From Lysobacteraceae bacterium (GTDB lineage Bacteria; Pseudomonadota; Gammaproteobacteria; Nevskiales; Nevskiaceae), in NCBI GenBank assembly GCA_013823855.1, contig PNMW01000085.1, positions 54,651-118,650 of the forward strand: a stretch of DNA of 64,000 nt, given 5' to 3'. Position 1 is the first letter of the stretch; each line of letters begins with the position of its first letter. The position numbers and the translations under genes were made by a program. Below the pieces are notes generated by a model. It did not search any database, was not told the DNA's origin, and worked only from the letters and a program-made list of their open reading frames with translations. This document shows, piece after piece, positions 28,341 to 37,177 of the stretch.

Positions 28341-28766
28341 ATGTCCCTGTTCGATCACCTTCGGCAACTTGCCACGACGCGCTGGATGCGTGCCGTTGCC
28401 GTCGCGGTGTTCGTGATGTGCTCGGTGACCTGGGTGGCCCAGGCCGTGTCGTCGGTGCAGGACGGCAAGGTGGTCGCGGCGCTGAGCCTCGCCGCTGACG
28501 GGCAGGCGCCGCAGGCCGCGCTGCCCGACCCGGCGCCGGTCGACTGCGAGATGGAGGCGGAGTGCGAACCGGTGCCGCTGGTGGCGCTTGACGAGACGCA
28601 CGACGTCAAGCTGTTCTTCCTGCGTGAATTCACCCATCTGTTCCAGCCCGTGGTCGCCCGGATGCCTCGCAACCGGGACCTCGCGGCGATCCTTCGCATG
28701 TCGTCGGAAACCTTCCGCCCACCCGATCCGCGGATCGGTTGCAACGGGCGTTCCTTCGCGTCCTGA
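28341..28766 (+). CDS. Hypothetical single-pass membrane protein
   Basis: 141 residues: an amphipathic basic start (MSLFDHLRQLATTRWMR), one hydrophobic helix (AVAVAVFVMCSVTWVAQAV), an acidic Cys-containing linker (DCEMEAECEPVPLVALDE), then a basic C-terminal domain. No family is recognised. The gene has its own upstream space after the atp terminator; an 18-bp inverted sequence CTTCGAGTACATTCGAAG at 28243-28260 could mark its control region. The opposite frame is a shadow. Moderately sure it is real. Confidence 0.55.
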   Translation: MSLFDHLRQLATTRWMRAVAVAVFVMCSVTWVAQAVSSVQDGKVVAALSLAADGQAPQAALPDPAPVDCEMEAECEPVPLVALDETHDVKLFFLREFTHLFQPVVARMPRNRDLAAILRMSSETFRPPDPRIGCNGRSFAS

Positions 28767-28943
28767 CGATTTTCCGCAGCCGGTGCAGCAGCCGGCGGGG
28801 TCAGCGATGCGGCACACGGCGCAATGACCGCGAACGACGGTTCGCCGCCTGCGTCACGGTTTTCCGAACACCATCCCAGCACGTTGCCGAGCCGACGCGA
28901 TGACGCGGCCGGGACGCGCTTCCACGACATTCGAGGTTCGCAC

Positions 28944-29675
28944 ATGGACAAGCTCATTCAAGGTTTCGAGCAGTTTCGCAAGGTCACCTACCCGAGCAAG
29001 CAGCGCCTGTTCAAGAAGCTGGCGACGGCCCAGGCGCCGCATACGCTGGTCATCACCTGCGCCGATTCGCGCGTGGTGCCGGAGTACTTCACGTCGTCCG
29101 ATCCCGGCCAGCTGTTCGTGGTCCGCAACGTCGGCAACATCGTTCCGCCCTATGCGCAGTTTGTCGGCGGCGTTTCGGCGGCGATTGAGTACGCGGTGGT
29201 GGTGCTTGGCGTGAAGGACATCGTCGTCTGCGGTCACTCGGACTGCGGCGCGATGAAGGCCACGCTGAAGCCGGGCAGCACCGATTCGATGCCGGCGGTC
29301 ACCGCCTGGCTGCGTCACGCCGAGGTCGCGCGGCACGTCTACGAACAGAACTATCAGGTTGACGACGAGAAGGCCGGCCTGCGGGCACTGACCGAGGAGA
29401 ACGTGATTTCGCAGCTCGATCACCTGCGCACCCATCCGTCGGTCGCCGCCCGTCTCGCCGCCGGCAAGATCGGCATTCATGGCTGGGTCTATGACATCGA
29501 GACCGCCGATATCCGCGTCTTCGATGGTGAAGCGCGGCGCTTCGTGACCCTGCAGATCGGCGCCGACGACAAGCTCATCGAATCCGACGTGGTGCCGGCG
29601 GCCAACGGTGGCACGGCGGCGGCGTCGAGCGCCGGCTACCTGCGGGCGGTCGCCTACGCAGGAGGCGATCTGTGA
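28944..29675 (+). CDS. Beta-class carbonic anhydrase
   Basis: 243 residues. Zinc ligands C39, H98 and C101 lie in ITCADSR and VCGHSDCGAMKA, and the catalytic Asp41-Arg43 dyad is present. The enzyme interconverts CO2 and bicarbonate. ATG 28944 has GAGG eight bases upstream; longer starts add non-family sequence. Its stop overlaps the start of the SulP transporter (GTGA), so the pair probably handles bicarbonate together. Confidence 0.95.
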   Translation: MDKLIQGFEQFRKVTYPSKQRLFKKLATAQAPHTLVITCADSRVVPEYFTSSDPGQLFVVRNVGNIVPPYAQFVGGVSAAIEYAVVVLGVKDIVVCGHSDCGAMKATLKPGSTDSMPAVTAWLRHAEVARHVYEQNYQVDDEKAGLRALTEENVISQLDHLRTHPSVAARLAAGKIGIHGWVYDIETADIRVFDGEARRFVTLQIGADDKLIESDVVPAANGGTAAASSAGYLRAVAYAGGDL

Positions 29676-31228
29676 GCGTGGCCGTAGGCGCGGCAAGCTC
29701 CGCCAGTACCGGAAGGGGCGGCCTGGTCGCCGACTTCCTCGCCTCGATCGTGGTGTTTCTGGTCGCCGTGCCGCTGTGCATGGGCATTGCGATCGCGTCC
29801 GGCGTGCCACCGGCAGCGGGCCTGATCACCGGCATCGTTGGCGGCATCGTCGTCGGTATGATCGCCGGCAGTCCGCTGCTGGTCAGCGGCCCTGCGGCGG
29901 GTCTGGCCGTGCTGGTATTCGAACTGGTGCAGGCGCACGGCATCGTCGCGCTGGGGCCGGTGGTGCTGCTGGCCGGTCTGATCCAGGTCGCCGCCGGCCT
30001 GACCGGCCTCGGCATGTGGTTCCGGATGGTGTCGCCGGCCGTGGTCAACGGCATGCTGGCCGGCATCGGCATCCTGATCATCGCCTCGCAGTTCCACGTG
30101 ATGTTCGACGCCAAGCCACTGCCGACCGGCTTCCAGAATTTCTTCGCGGCGCCGAAGCTGATCTTCAATGCGATCACCACGGGCGCCGGCGTCCAGGCTG
30201 CGCTGCTCGGCCTTGCGACGATCGCGATGATCCTGGCCTGGGACAAGCTGCGACCGGCGAAGCTCAAGCTGCTGCCCGGCGTGCTGATCGCGATCATCGT
30301 GGCCACGGTGCTTGCCGAGACACTTCAGCTGACGGTCAACCGCGTGACCCTGCCCGACAACCTGATCGCCGGCATCGAGTGGGTGACGCCGAGCAAGATG
30401 CTCGGCATGTTCGCGACGCCGTCGCTGCTGGTGTCGGCGGCGGCGTTCGCCTTCATCGCCAGCGCCGAAACCCTGCTGTCGGCAGCGGCAGTCGATCGCA
30501 TGCATGACGGCCCGCGCACCAAGTACAGCCGAGAACTCGCCGCCCAGGGCGTCGGCAATGCCCTGTGCGGCCTGATGGGCGCACTGCCGATGACCGGCGT
30601 CATCGTCCGCTCGGCGGCCAACGTGCAGGCCGGTGCGACGTCGCGGCTGTCGACCATCCTGCACGGCAGCTGGATCCTCGCCTTCGTGCTGCTGCTGCCG
30701 TGGCTGCTGCGTCTGGCTCCGATTTCGGCGCTGGCCGGCATCCTGGTGTTCACCGGCTTCAAGATGGTCAAGCCGTCGCAGATCAAGGAACTCGCCGAGT
30801 ACGGCCGTGGCAACGTCTCGGTCTACGCGGTCACGGCGCTGACCATCGTCGCCACCGATCTGCTGATGGGCGTGATGGTCGGCATCGGTTTCGCACTGTT
30901 GCGGCTGGCGCTGCGTTCGGCACGTCTGCACCTGAGCCTGAAGAGCGGCGACGAGGCGAACGCCAAGACCTTGCGCATGGTGGGTTTCGCGACCTTCCTG
31001 AACATCCCGTGGATCGCCAAGATCCTCGACGGGATTCCGCCGGGCACCCAGCTGACGCTCGACATCGAGCGCCTCCGCCATGTCGACTACGCGGTGCTGG
31101 TGCTGCTGCAGGACTGGGCGCGGATGGCGCCGGTGACCGGATCGTCGCTGATCGTCGACTGGGCGCTGCTCAAGAGCCGCTCCGAGGGCGGCGACGAACG
31201 CCGCGAGCTGGTGCAGGTCACCGCCTGA
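29672..31228 (+). CDS. SulP family anion (probable bicarbonate) transporter
   Basis: 518 residues, GTG start. About eleven to twelve membrane helices with the SulP pattern (VAVPLCMGIAIASGVPPAAGLITGIVGG; GALPMTGVIVRSAANVQAGATSRLS), then a short C-terminal STAS-like domain (FLNIPWIAKILDGIPPGTQLTLDIERLRHVDYAVLVLLQDW). Coupling to carbonic anhydrase argues for bicarbonate rather than sulfate as substrate; this is an inference from context. Confidence 0.9.
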   Translation: MSVAVGAASSASTGRGGLVADFLASIVVFLVAVPLCMGIAIASGVPPAAGLITGIVGGIVVGMIAGSPLLVSGPAAGLAVLVFELVQAHGIVALGPVVLLAGLIQVAAGLTGLGMWFRMVSPAVVNGMLAGIGILIIASQFHVMFDAKPLPTGFQNFFAAPKLIFNAITTGAGVQAALLGLATIAMILAWDKLRPAKLKLLPGVLIAIIVATVLAETLQLTVNRVTLPDNLIAGIEWVTPSKMLGMFATPSLLVSAAAFAFIASAETLLSAAAVDRMHDGPRTKYSRELAAQGVGNALCGLMGALPMTGVIVRSAANVQAGATSRLSTILHGSWILAFVLLLPWLLRLAPISALAGILVFTGFKMVKPSQIKELAEYGRGNVSVYAVTALTIVATDLLMGVMVGIGFALLRLALRSARLHLSLKSGDEANAKTLRMVGFATFLNIPWIAKILDGIPPGTQLTLDIERLRHVDYAVLVLLQDWARMAPVTGSSLIVDWALLKSRSEGGDERRELVQVTA

Positions 31229-31264
31229 TCCCCGGCAGACGAACCGGTATCGGGTAGCGGCCAG

Positions 31265-31297
31265 AAGACCCGCCGGACGGCGTCCGGCGGGTCTTTT
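31265..31297 (+). terminator. Rho-independent terminator after the SulP gene
   Basis: A 14-bp perfect stem, AAGACCCGCCGGAC (31265-31278) and GTCCGGCGGGTCTT (31282-31295), with a 3-base loop and TTTT at 31294-31297. It separates the carbonic anhydrase/SulP operon from glmU. Confidence 0.9.
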
Positions 31298-31346
31298 CGT
31301 GTGCGGCGCGATTTATCATCGGTGTCCTCCCGCTGCCGCCGAAGCC

Positions 31347-32723
31347 ATGTCCGACCGCGTTCACGCCATCATCCTTGCCGCCGGGCAGGGCACCCGCATG
31401 AAGAGCGCGCTGCCGAAGGTGCTGCACCCGGTCGGCGGCACGCCGATGCTCGGGCATGTGCTCGACGCGGCCGACAGCGCCGGCATCGGGCAGGCCCATC
31501 TGGTGCTCGGCCATGGCGCCGATCAGGTCCGCGCCTGGCTGGATAGCCGCGCTACGGAAGCGCCGCGTTCGGTGATCCAGCAGCAGCAGTCCGGCACCGC
31601 GCACGCGGTATCGCAGGCGATGCCTGACGTGCCCGATACCGCGCTGGTCGTGGTGCTCTACGGCGATGTGCCGCTGATCAGCGCGGCGACCCTGCAGGCG
31701 CTGATCGCCGCCGCTGCCGACGGCTTCGCGCTGCTGACGGTGACGCTCGACCAGCCGCGCGGCTACGGCCGCATCCTGCGCGACGCGCAGGGCCGGGTCA
31801 CCGGCATCGTCGAGGAAAAGGACGCCAGCCCGGCGCAGCGCGCGATCCGCGAAGTGAACACCGGCCTGATCGCGGCGCCGGCGAGGCGGTTGCGGCGCTG
31901 GCTGAGCCACGTCGGCAACGACAACGCCAGCCGCGAGTACTACCTGACCGATGTCGTCGGCCTGGCCGCCCGTGATGGTGTCGTGATCCGCACGATCCAG
32001 GCGGCGTCGCCGGAGGAAGTCGAGGGCGTCAACGATCCGCTGCAGCTGGCCCGTGCCGAGCGCGTCTACCAGCGGCGCCACGCCGAGCGCCTGCAGCGCG
32101 AGGGCCTGTACCTCGCCGATCCGGCGCGCTTCGACCTGCGCGGCCGGCTGAGCATCGGCCGCGACGTGCACATCGATGTCGGCTGCATCATCGAAGGCAC
32201 CGTCAGCCTCGGCGACGACGTGCAGGTCGGGCCGTATTGCCTGCTGCGCAACGTCAATGTCGCGGCCGGCACACGGATCGAGGCCTGCTCGGTGCTCGAC
32301 GATGCCGAAGTCGGCCCCGGCTGCGTCATCGGCCCGTACGCCCGGCTGCGCCCGGGCAGCGTGCTCGGCCGCGAGGTGCACATCGGCAACTTCGTCGAGC
32401 TGAAGAAGACCACGGTCGGCGACGGCTCGAAGGCCAATCATCTGGCCTACCTCGGCGACGCGGTGATCGGCGCGCGGGTCAATGTCGGCGCCGGCGTGAT
32501 CACCTGCAACTACGACGGCGCCCGCAAGTTCACCACCACCATCGGCGACGATGCCTTCATCGGCACCGACAGCCAGCTGGTCGCGCCGGTGAGCATCGGG
32601 CGCGGCGCCTACATCGCCGCCGGCTCGACGATCGCCAAGGACGCGCCGGAGGAGCAGCTGACCATCAACCGCGCCCGCGACCAGCGCTCGTTGCCGGGCT
32701 GGAAGCGGCCGCGGAAGCCGTAG
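31347..32723 (+). CDS. glmU: Bifunctional GlmU (uridyltransferase / glucosamine-1-phosphate acetyltransferase)
   Basis: 458 residues, the expected size. The N-terminal uridyltransferase has LAAGQGTRMKSALPKVLHPVGG (residues 10-31) and VLYGDVPLI; the C-terminal left-handed beta-helix acetyltransferase has hexapeptide repeats and EVHIGNFVELKKTTVGDGSKANHLAYLGDAVIG. It makes UDP-GlcNAc for peptidoglycan and LPS. glmU downstream of the atp operon is the common gammaproteobacterial order; glmS is not adjacent. Confidence 0.97.
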   Translation: MSDRVHAIILAAGQGTRMKSALPKVLHPVGGTPMLGHVLDAADSAGIGQAHLVLGHGADQVRAWLDSRATEAPRSVIQQQQSGTAHAVSQAMPDVPDTALVVVLYGDVPLISAATLQALIAAAADGFALLTVTLDQPRGYGRILRDAQGRVTGIVEEKDASPAQRAIREVNTGLIAAPARRLRRWLSHVGNDNASREYYLTDVVGLAARDGVVIRTIQAASPEEVEGVNDPLQLARAERVYQRRHAERLQREGLYLADPARFDLRGRLSIGRDVHIDVGCIIEGTVSLGDDVQVGPYCLLRNVNVAAGTRIEACSVLDDAEVGPGCVIGPYARLRPGSVLGREVHIGNFVELKKTTVGDGSKANHLAYLGDAVIGARVNVGAGVITCNYDGARKFTTTIGDDAFIGTDSQLVAPVSIGRGAYIAAGSTIAKDAPEEQLTINRARDQRSLPGWKRPRKP

Positions 32724-32747
32724 CGCCGATGCGCTGCGGCCAGCGCC

Positions 32748-33260
32748 TCAGTGGCCGGTGACCAGGGCGGCAACCGGCAGGATCGGCCGTAAACCGCCGG
32801 CGTCGCGTTCGGCGAGGCCGTGCTGCAGCAGCCAGCGGGTCGCATCGTCGCTGTCGCCAGCGAACCAGGCCGCGGCCGAGCCGAGGATGAAGCTGTAGCC
32901 CCAGGCATCCATGTCGGCGAACACCTGGGCGCGCGAATAGCCGGCCAGCCGCTCGGCGAGCAGGCACTGCAGGTAGCAGACCGCGTTCTCCTCGGTATCG
33001 GTGCCGCCGGCATCGGTGTGCAGCCCGGCTTTGCGGGCCTCGTCCATGCACAGCCAGTGACAGGCCTCGTGCAGTGCCGAATGCACCGGCGTATCCGGGC
33101 GCAGGTACAGCCGCCGGCCGACCAGCCCGGCTTCCGGCTCGCCCCAGTAGCTGCCCGGAATCGCATCGGCTTCACCGAGCCAGACCAGTTCCAGGCCGGG
33201 CGGGCCGAGCAGCGTGGCCAGCGCGCGGGCGGGCAGGGCATCGCAGCGGGTGACGTTCAT
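32748..33260 (-). CDS. HExxH-motif protein, putative gluzincin-like
   Basis: 170 residues, no signal peptide. The central motif HSALHEACHWLCMDEARKAGLHTDAGGTDTEENAVCYLQCLLA contains HEACH (HExxH) and a downstream Glu (TEENAVCYLQ), the arrangement of a small zinc metallopeptidase. The C-terminal half is helical and Trp/Tyr-rich. I know of similar conserved hypothetical proteins but no characterised one. It converges on glmU (24 bp apart) and diverges from the penicillin acylase gene. Confidence 0.75.
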   Translation of the reverse strand: MNVTRCDALPARALATLLGPPGLELVWLGEADAIPGSYWGEPEAGLVGRRLYLRPDTPVHSALHEACHWLCMDEARKAGLHTDAGGTDTEENAVCYLQCLLAERLAGYSRAQVFADMDAWGYSFILGSAAAWFAGDSDDATRWLLQHGLAERDAGGLRPILPVAALVTGH

Positions 33261-33423
33261 CGCAAAGCGCACAGTGACGGGTGGCCGAGGGTAAGCGCGG
33301 CCCGGCGATGGAGCAATCATTGCCAGTCCCGGCGCAGTTTCAGCAGCGCCGGCATCCGTTACAGTCTTCGACAAATACCGGCAGGGCCGCCCATGTCGTG
33401 GCCCGCCATCGAGGAGAGCCCGG

Positions 33424-36400
33424 ATGAACCCGTCGAACCTGCCGCGCCATCGCGCACGCCTGCCGTTGCTGTGCGCCTTCAGCCTGATGCTGGCCGCCTG
33501 CGGCGGCTCCGGATCGGACGATCCGGCCGGCGGTGGATCGACCTCCGGTGGCAGTACGGGCGGCAGCAGCGGCGGCCATGTCCAGCAGCCGGGGCCGGAC
33601 CTGTTCCTCAACGTGCTGCCGCCCGGCTCGAACGGCAATTCGGCCGGCGGCCTCGGCCTGCCGGTCGAGGGGCTGCCGGTGCTGCGCTACCCGGACAACT
33701 TCGTCGACCAGCTGTCGCTGTACGGCAACCTGAGCTACGCCAGGCCGAACCTGCAGGCGGCGCCGTGCAATCCGCCGCTGGCGATCGACACGCACGCCGC
33801 CGCGTCGAACCTTGCCTGCAATTACTTCAAGGCCGAAGGTCTCGAACCGGCCGACGGCACCGTGGTGTCGACGCTGAACCTCGGCGCACCGGCCGGTGGC
33901 AACGTCACGTTGCGCCGTGACCGCTGGGGCGTGCCGTTCATCAATGGCGACACCCGGCAGGCGGCGATGTACGGCTTCGGCTATGCCTCCGCCCAGGACC
34001 GGCTGTGGCTGCACGACGTGCTGCGCTCGATCGGCCGCGGCACCTTCTCCGAGTTCCTCGGCCCGGCCGCCGACACCTTCGACTTCGACGGCAACATCGC
34101 GGTGGTCGCCGGCTACACCGAGGACGAGCTGACCGCGATGGTCGAGCTGGCGCGGACCCGCTTCGGCGCGCTCGGCGAACTGGCGATCGCCGATCTCGAC
34201 AGCATGGTCGCCGGCATCAACGCTTACATCGCGACACTCAGCGGGCCGGCGCTGCTGCAGCGGCCGCCGGAGTACCTGAGCCTGCGGCTGCCCGGTCTCG
34301 GCGACGGCGTACTGCCGTTCCCGCCCCGGCCGTGGACGCGCAACGACATCGTCGCCTCGGCGATCCTGATCCAGTCGATCTTCGCGGTCGGCGGCGGCAA
34401 GGAGTCCACGTCCGAACTGCTGCTGCAGCGGCTCGATCCGTCGTTCACCGCCGGTGCCACGACGATCCCGCGCGCCGCCTGCGAGTTCTGGCGCGACGTG
34501 CGCCACGCCAACGATCCTGACGCCCACCGCACGATCGCGGCGAACTTCGCGACCCAGTTCCCGGGCAGCGTCAACGAGGCCTGCCCGCAGGCGCTGCCGG
34601 CGGGGGCGGCGATCTGGGATGTCGGCAGCGTGCAGCCGCGCGTGGTGCTGACCTCCGGCAACGAGCCGATCGCCAACCCGGCGCTGCCGCTGCCGTTCCC
34701 GGTCACCGAGCCGGTGCTGACGCCGCTCGACCGGCTGCGGATGATCCCGGCGCTGTTCGGCCTGGCGCCGACGCGCACGGCGAGCGCCGCCGTGGTGCCG
34801 TTACGCGCCGATCTGCCGAAGCCGGCGCCACGCACCGTGTTCGCCGACCTGTCGCCAGGCAAGGCGGCGCGGCTGGCGCTGGCGGCCGCCGGTATCCCGC
34901 TGCCGGAGCGGATGTCGAACTTCATCGCCGTCAATGGCAGCGAAACCGCCAGCGGCCACCCGATCGCGGTGATGGGTCCGCAGGCCAGCTACTTCGTGCC
35001 GCAGCTCCTGTGGGAGGTGTCGATCCAGTCCAGTGGCGGCACGCCGCAGGACTTCGCCGGCCGCGGCATCGTGTTCGCCGATCTGCCGTACATCAACATC
35101 GGCCGCGGCCTCGATTTCGCGTGGAGCGCGACCTCGGGTTCGTCGGACCTGATCGACACCCGCGTGTCGCGGATGTGCAATGTCGACGGCCGCCCGGCCT
35201 CGCGTGACGATGCCGACGGCGACGGCTTCCCGGATGCCGACGGTTACCTCTATGACCGCGGCGACGGCGCCGGCATGGTCTGCCGCCGCTTCCTGAAGCG
35301 CGTCGACGAATGGCGCGCGCGGCCGACGGTCGCCAGCATCGCGCTCGGCGGGCCGCTGCTGCCGCAGGACGTGCGCCGCTTCGTGCTGCGCACCCATTAC
35401 GGCCCGGTGTTCGCGACCGCCACCGTCAACGGCGAGCCGGTGGTGATCAGCCAGCAGCGCAGCACCTTCTTCGACGAGATCGGCACCATCGCGCCGTTCG
35501 CGCTGGCCTCGACCCGCGTGGTCCACGACGCCACCAGCTTCCAGCAGCTGTTCAACGGCGTCACCGGCAGCTTCAACTGGCTGTACGTCGACAAGGACGA
35601 TGTCGGCTACATCCACTCCGGCCTGTATCCGCAGCGCGCCGCCGAGGCGCATCCGGAACTGCCGGTCTGGGGCGATGGCCGCTTCGAGTGGGCCAGCCAC
35701 CGGGTTCTTCCGGCCGACTACTTCACCCGCTTCGAATCCGGCGAGGCCTATTCGACCAGCCGCTCGGTGCCGGTGGTGCGCGGCAGCGGCGATCCGCTGC
35801 AGGGCTTCTTCGAATGGCCGGATTTCATGTCGTTCGCGGCGCATCCGAACGCGATCAACCCGCCGGGTGGCCTGATCACCAGCTGGAACAATTCGCCGGC
35901 CGGCGGCTGGTGGGCCGCCGACTTCGACGGCAGCTACGGCCCGACCCACCGCGTCGATCTGCTGGCCGAACGCCTGAAGGCGTTCCAGGCCAGCGGCCGC
36001 CGCTTCGACTTCGCGAACATGGTCGAGATCATGGGCGATGCCGCCTATGCCGATCTGCGCGGCCAGGAAGTGCTGCCGGAACTGCTGGCGCTGATGCAGG
36101 CCGGCGCGCTGAACGACTCCCAGCAGCGCGTCGTCACCCTGATGCAGGGCTGGCTGAATGCCCAGGACTCGCGCGACTGGATCGGTCCGCAGCGCGATGG
36201 CAGCCGGTACCCGCTGGCGCTGGGCGCGTTGCGTCGTGACCGCAATATCGACGGCGTCTACGACGCCCGGTCGGCCGTCGTGCTGATGGACGCCTGGTAT
36301 CCGTACCTGATCGACACCGTGCTGCCGCAGCTGGTCGCCCACGACGGCTTCGTTGCCCAGGGCCGCTACGACGCGCCGCGGGCGCAGGGCTCCGCGTACA

Positions 36401-36765
36401 TCTCCGGCTGGTACGAGCACCTGAAGCGGGTGCTCGACAGTGCGCTCGGCGTGCCCGGCACCACGCCATACCGGCAGCTGGCTTGCGCCGGCGGCGGCGA
36501 TGCGGCGGCCTGCCGCACGGCGGTGCTGGCGGCGCTCGATTCGGCGCTGGCACGGCTCGGCGGCATCGACAACCTCGCCAACTGGGACGGCACCACGCTC
36601 GGCGTCTACAGCGCCCGCAGCAGCGACCCGGCGGCCGACCAGACGGTCGAGGACTACGACGCCACCCGCCACATCGGCCTGAGCCTGCTGCCGGTACCGG
36701 CGATCCGCTGGATCAACCGGCCGACGTTCCAGCAGGTCGTCGAGGTCCGCAACCGGCGTCCGTGA
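33424..36765 (+). CDS. Penicillin acylase family lipoprotein (S45, Ntn-hydrolase)
   Basis: 1113 residues. Lipoprotein signal ending LAAC (Cys24), a Gly/Ser-rich linker, then the alpha-chain region (LRRDRWGVPFINGDTRQAAMYGFGYASAQDRLWLHDVLRSIGRG). The likely autocatalytic cleavage point precedes the Ser of ERMSNFIAVNGSETASGHPIAVMGPQ; this Ser would be the N-terminal nucleophile of the beta chain. The family deacylates amides such as beta-lactams and acyl-homoserine lactones. At over 1100 residues it is longer than the usual 800-850. Confidence 0.88.
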   Translation: MNPSNLPRHRARLPLLCAFSLMLAACGGSGSDDPAGGGSTSGGSTGGSSGGHVQQPGPDLFLNVLPPGSNGNSAGGLGLPVEGLPVLRYPDNFVDQLSLYGNLSYARPNLQAAPCNPPLAIDTHAAASNLACNYFKAEGLEPADGTVVSTLNLGAPAGGNVTLRRDRWGVPFINGDTRQAAMYGFGYASAQDRLWLHDVLRSIGRGTFSEFLGPAADTFDFDGNIAVVAGYTEDELTAMVELARTRFGALGELAIADLDSMVAGINAYIATLSGPALLQRPPEYLSLRLPGLGDGVLPFPPRPWTRNDIVASAILIQSIFAVGGGKESTSELLLQRLDPSFTAGATTIPRAACEFWRDVRHANDPDAHRTIAANFATQFPGSVNEACPQALPAGAAIWDVGSVQPRVVLTSGNEPIANPALPLPFPVTEPVLTPLDRLRMIPALFGLAPTRTASAAVVPLRADLPKPAPRTVFADLSPGKAARLALAAAGIPLPERMSNFIAVNGSETASGHPIAVMGPQASYFVPQLLWEVSIQSSGGTPQDFAGRGIVFADLPYINIGRGLDFAWSATSGSSDLIDTRVSRMCNVDGRPASRDDADGDGFPDADGYLYDRGDGAGMVCRRFLKRVDEWRARPTVASIALGGPLLPQDVRRFVLRTHYGPVFATATVNGEPVVISQQRSTFFDEIGTIAPFALASTRVVHDATSFQQLFNGVTGSFNWLYVDKDDVGYIHSGLYPQRAAEAHPELPVWGDGRFEWASHRVLPADYFTRFESGEAYSTSRSVPVVRGSGDPLQGFFEWPDFMSFAAHPNAINPPGGLITSWNNSPAGGWWAADFDGSYGPTHRVDLLAERLKAFQASGRRFDFANMVEIMGDAAYADLRGQEVLPELLALMQAGALNDSQQRVVTLMQGWLNAQDSRDWIGPQRDGSRYPLALGALRRDRNIDGVYDARSAVVLMDAWYPYLIDTVLPQLVAHDGFVAQGRYDAPRAQGSAYISGWYEHLKRVLDSALGVPGTTPYRQLACAGGGDAAACRTAVLAALDSALARLGGIDNLANWDGTTLGVYSARSSDPAADQTVEDYDATRHIGLSLLPVPAIRWINRPTFQQVVEVRNRRP

Positions 36766-36769
36766 GCGG

Positions 36770-37177
36770 CTACCAGCAGGCGTTCGCCGCCGCGCCACCG
36801 GCGGCGAACGCCGCGCGGACACCGAGGCTGTCCAGGGTCAGCGTGCTGCAGGCGCTGTCGGCGGTCTGCACGCCGGCGGCATCGGCCCGCAGCCGGTAGG
36901 CACCGGCGTCGGCGCGCACCGTGATCGCGTAATGGCCGTCGGTGCTGGTGAAGCTTTCGGCGACCGGACAGGCCGGATCGTCGTAGCGGCCGAACTGGGT
37001 CTGGCAGCGTTCCAGCATCTGCGCGGTTTCGGTCAGGGCGATCCGGGCATCGCTGCGCCGCGCCTTGCGGACGCTGCTCTGGTAGGCGGGCAGGGCGATC
37101 GCGGCGAGGATGCCGACGATCACCAGCACCACCATCAGTTCGACCAGGGTGAAGCCGTGCTGCCGTCGCCGGTTCAT
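36770..37177 (-). CDS. pilE: Type IV pilus minor pilin PilE
   Basis: 135 residues. Prepilin signal GFTLVELMVVLVIVGILAAIALPAYQSSVRKARRSDA: cleavage after Gly, then Phe+1 and Glu+5. The C-terminal globular part has paired cysteines. Last gene of the pilin operon; its ATG overlaps the stop of pilY1 (ATGA), which fixes the start at 37177. Confidence 0.92.
   Translation of the reverse strand: MNRRRQHGFTLVELMVVLVIVGILAAIALPAYQSSVRKARRSDARIALTETAQMLERCQTQFGRYDDPACPVAESFTSTDGHYAITVRADAGAYRLRADAAGVQTADSACSTLTLDSLGVRAAFAAGGAAANACW

Noticed and set aside
28173..28817. 214-residue minus-strand open frame
   Set aside because: The plus-strand frame 28341-28766 has a proper membrane helix and balanced composition; the minus frame is Arg/His-rich and runs through the control region.
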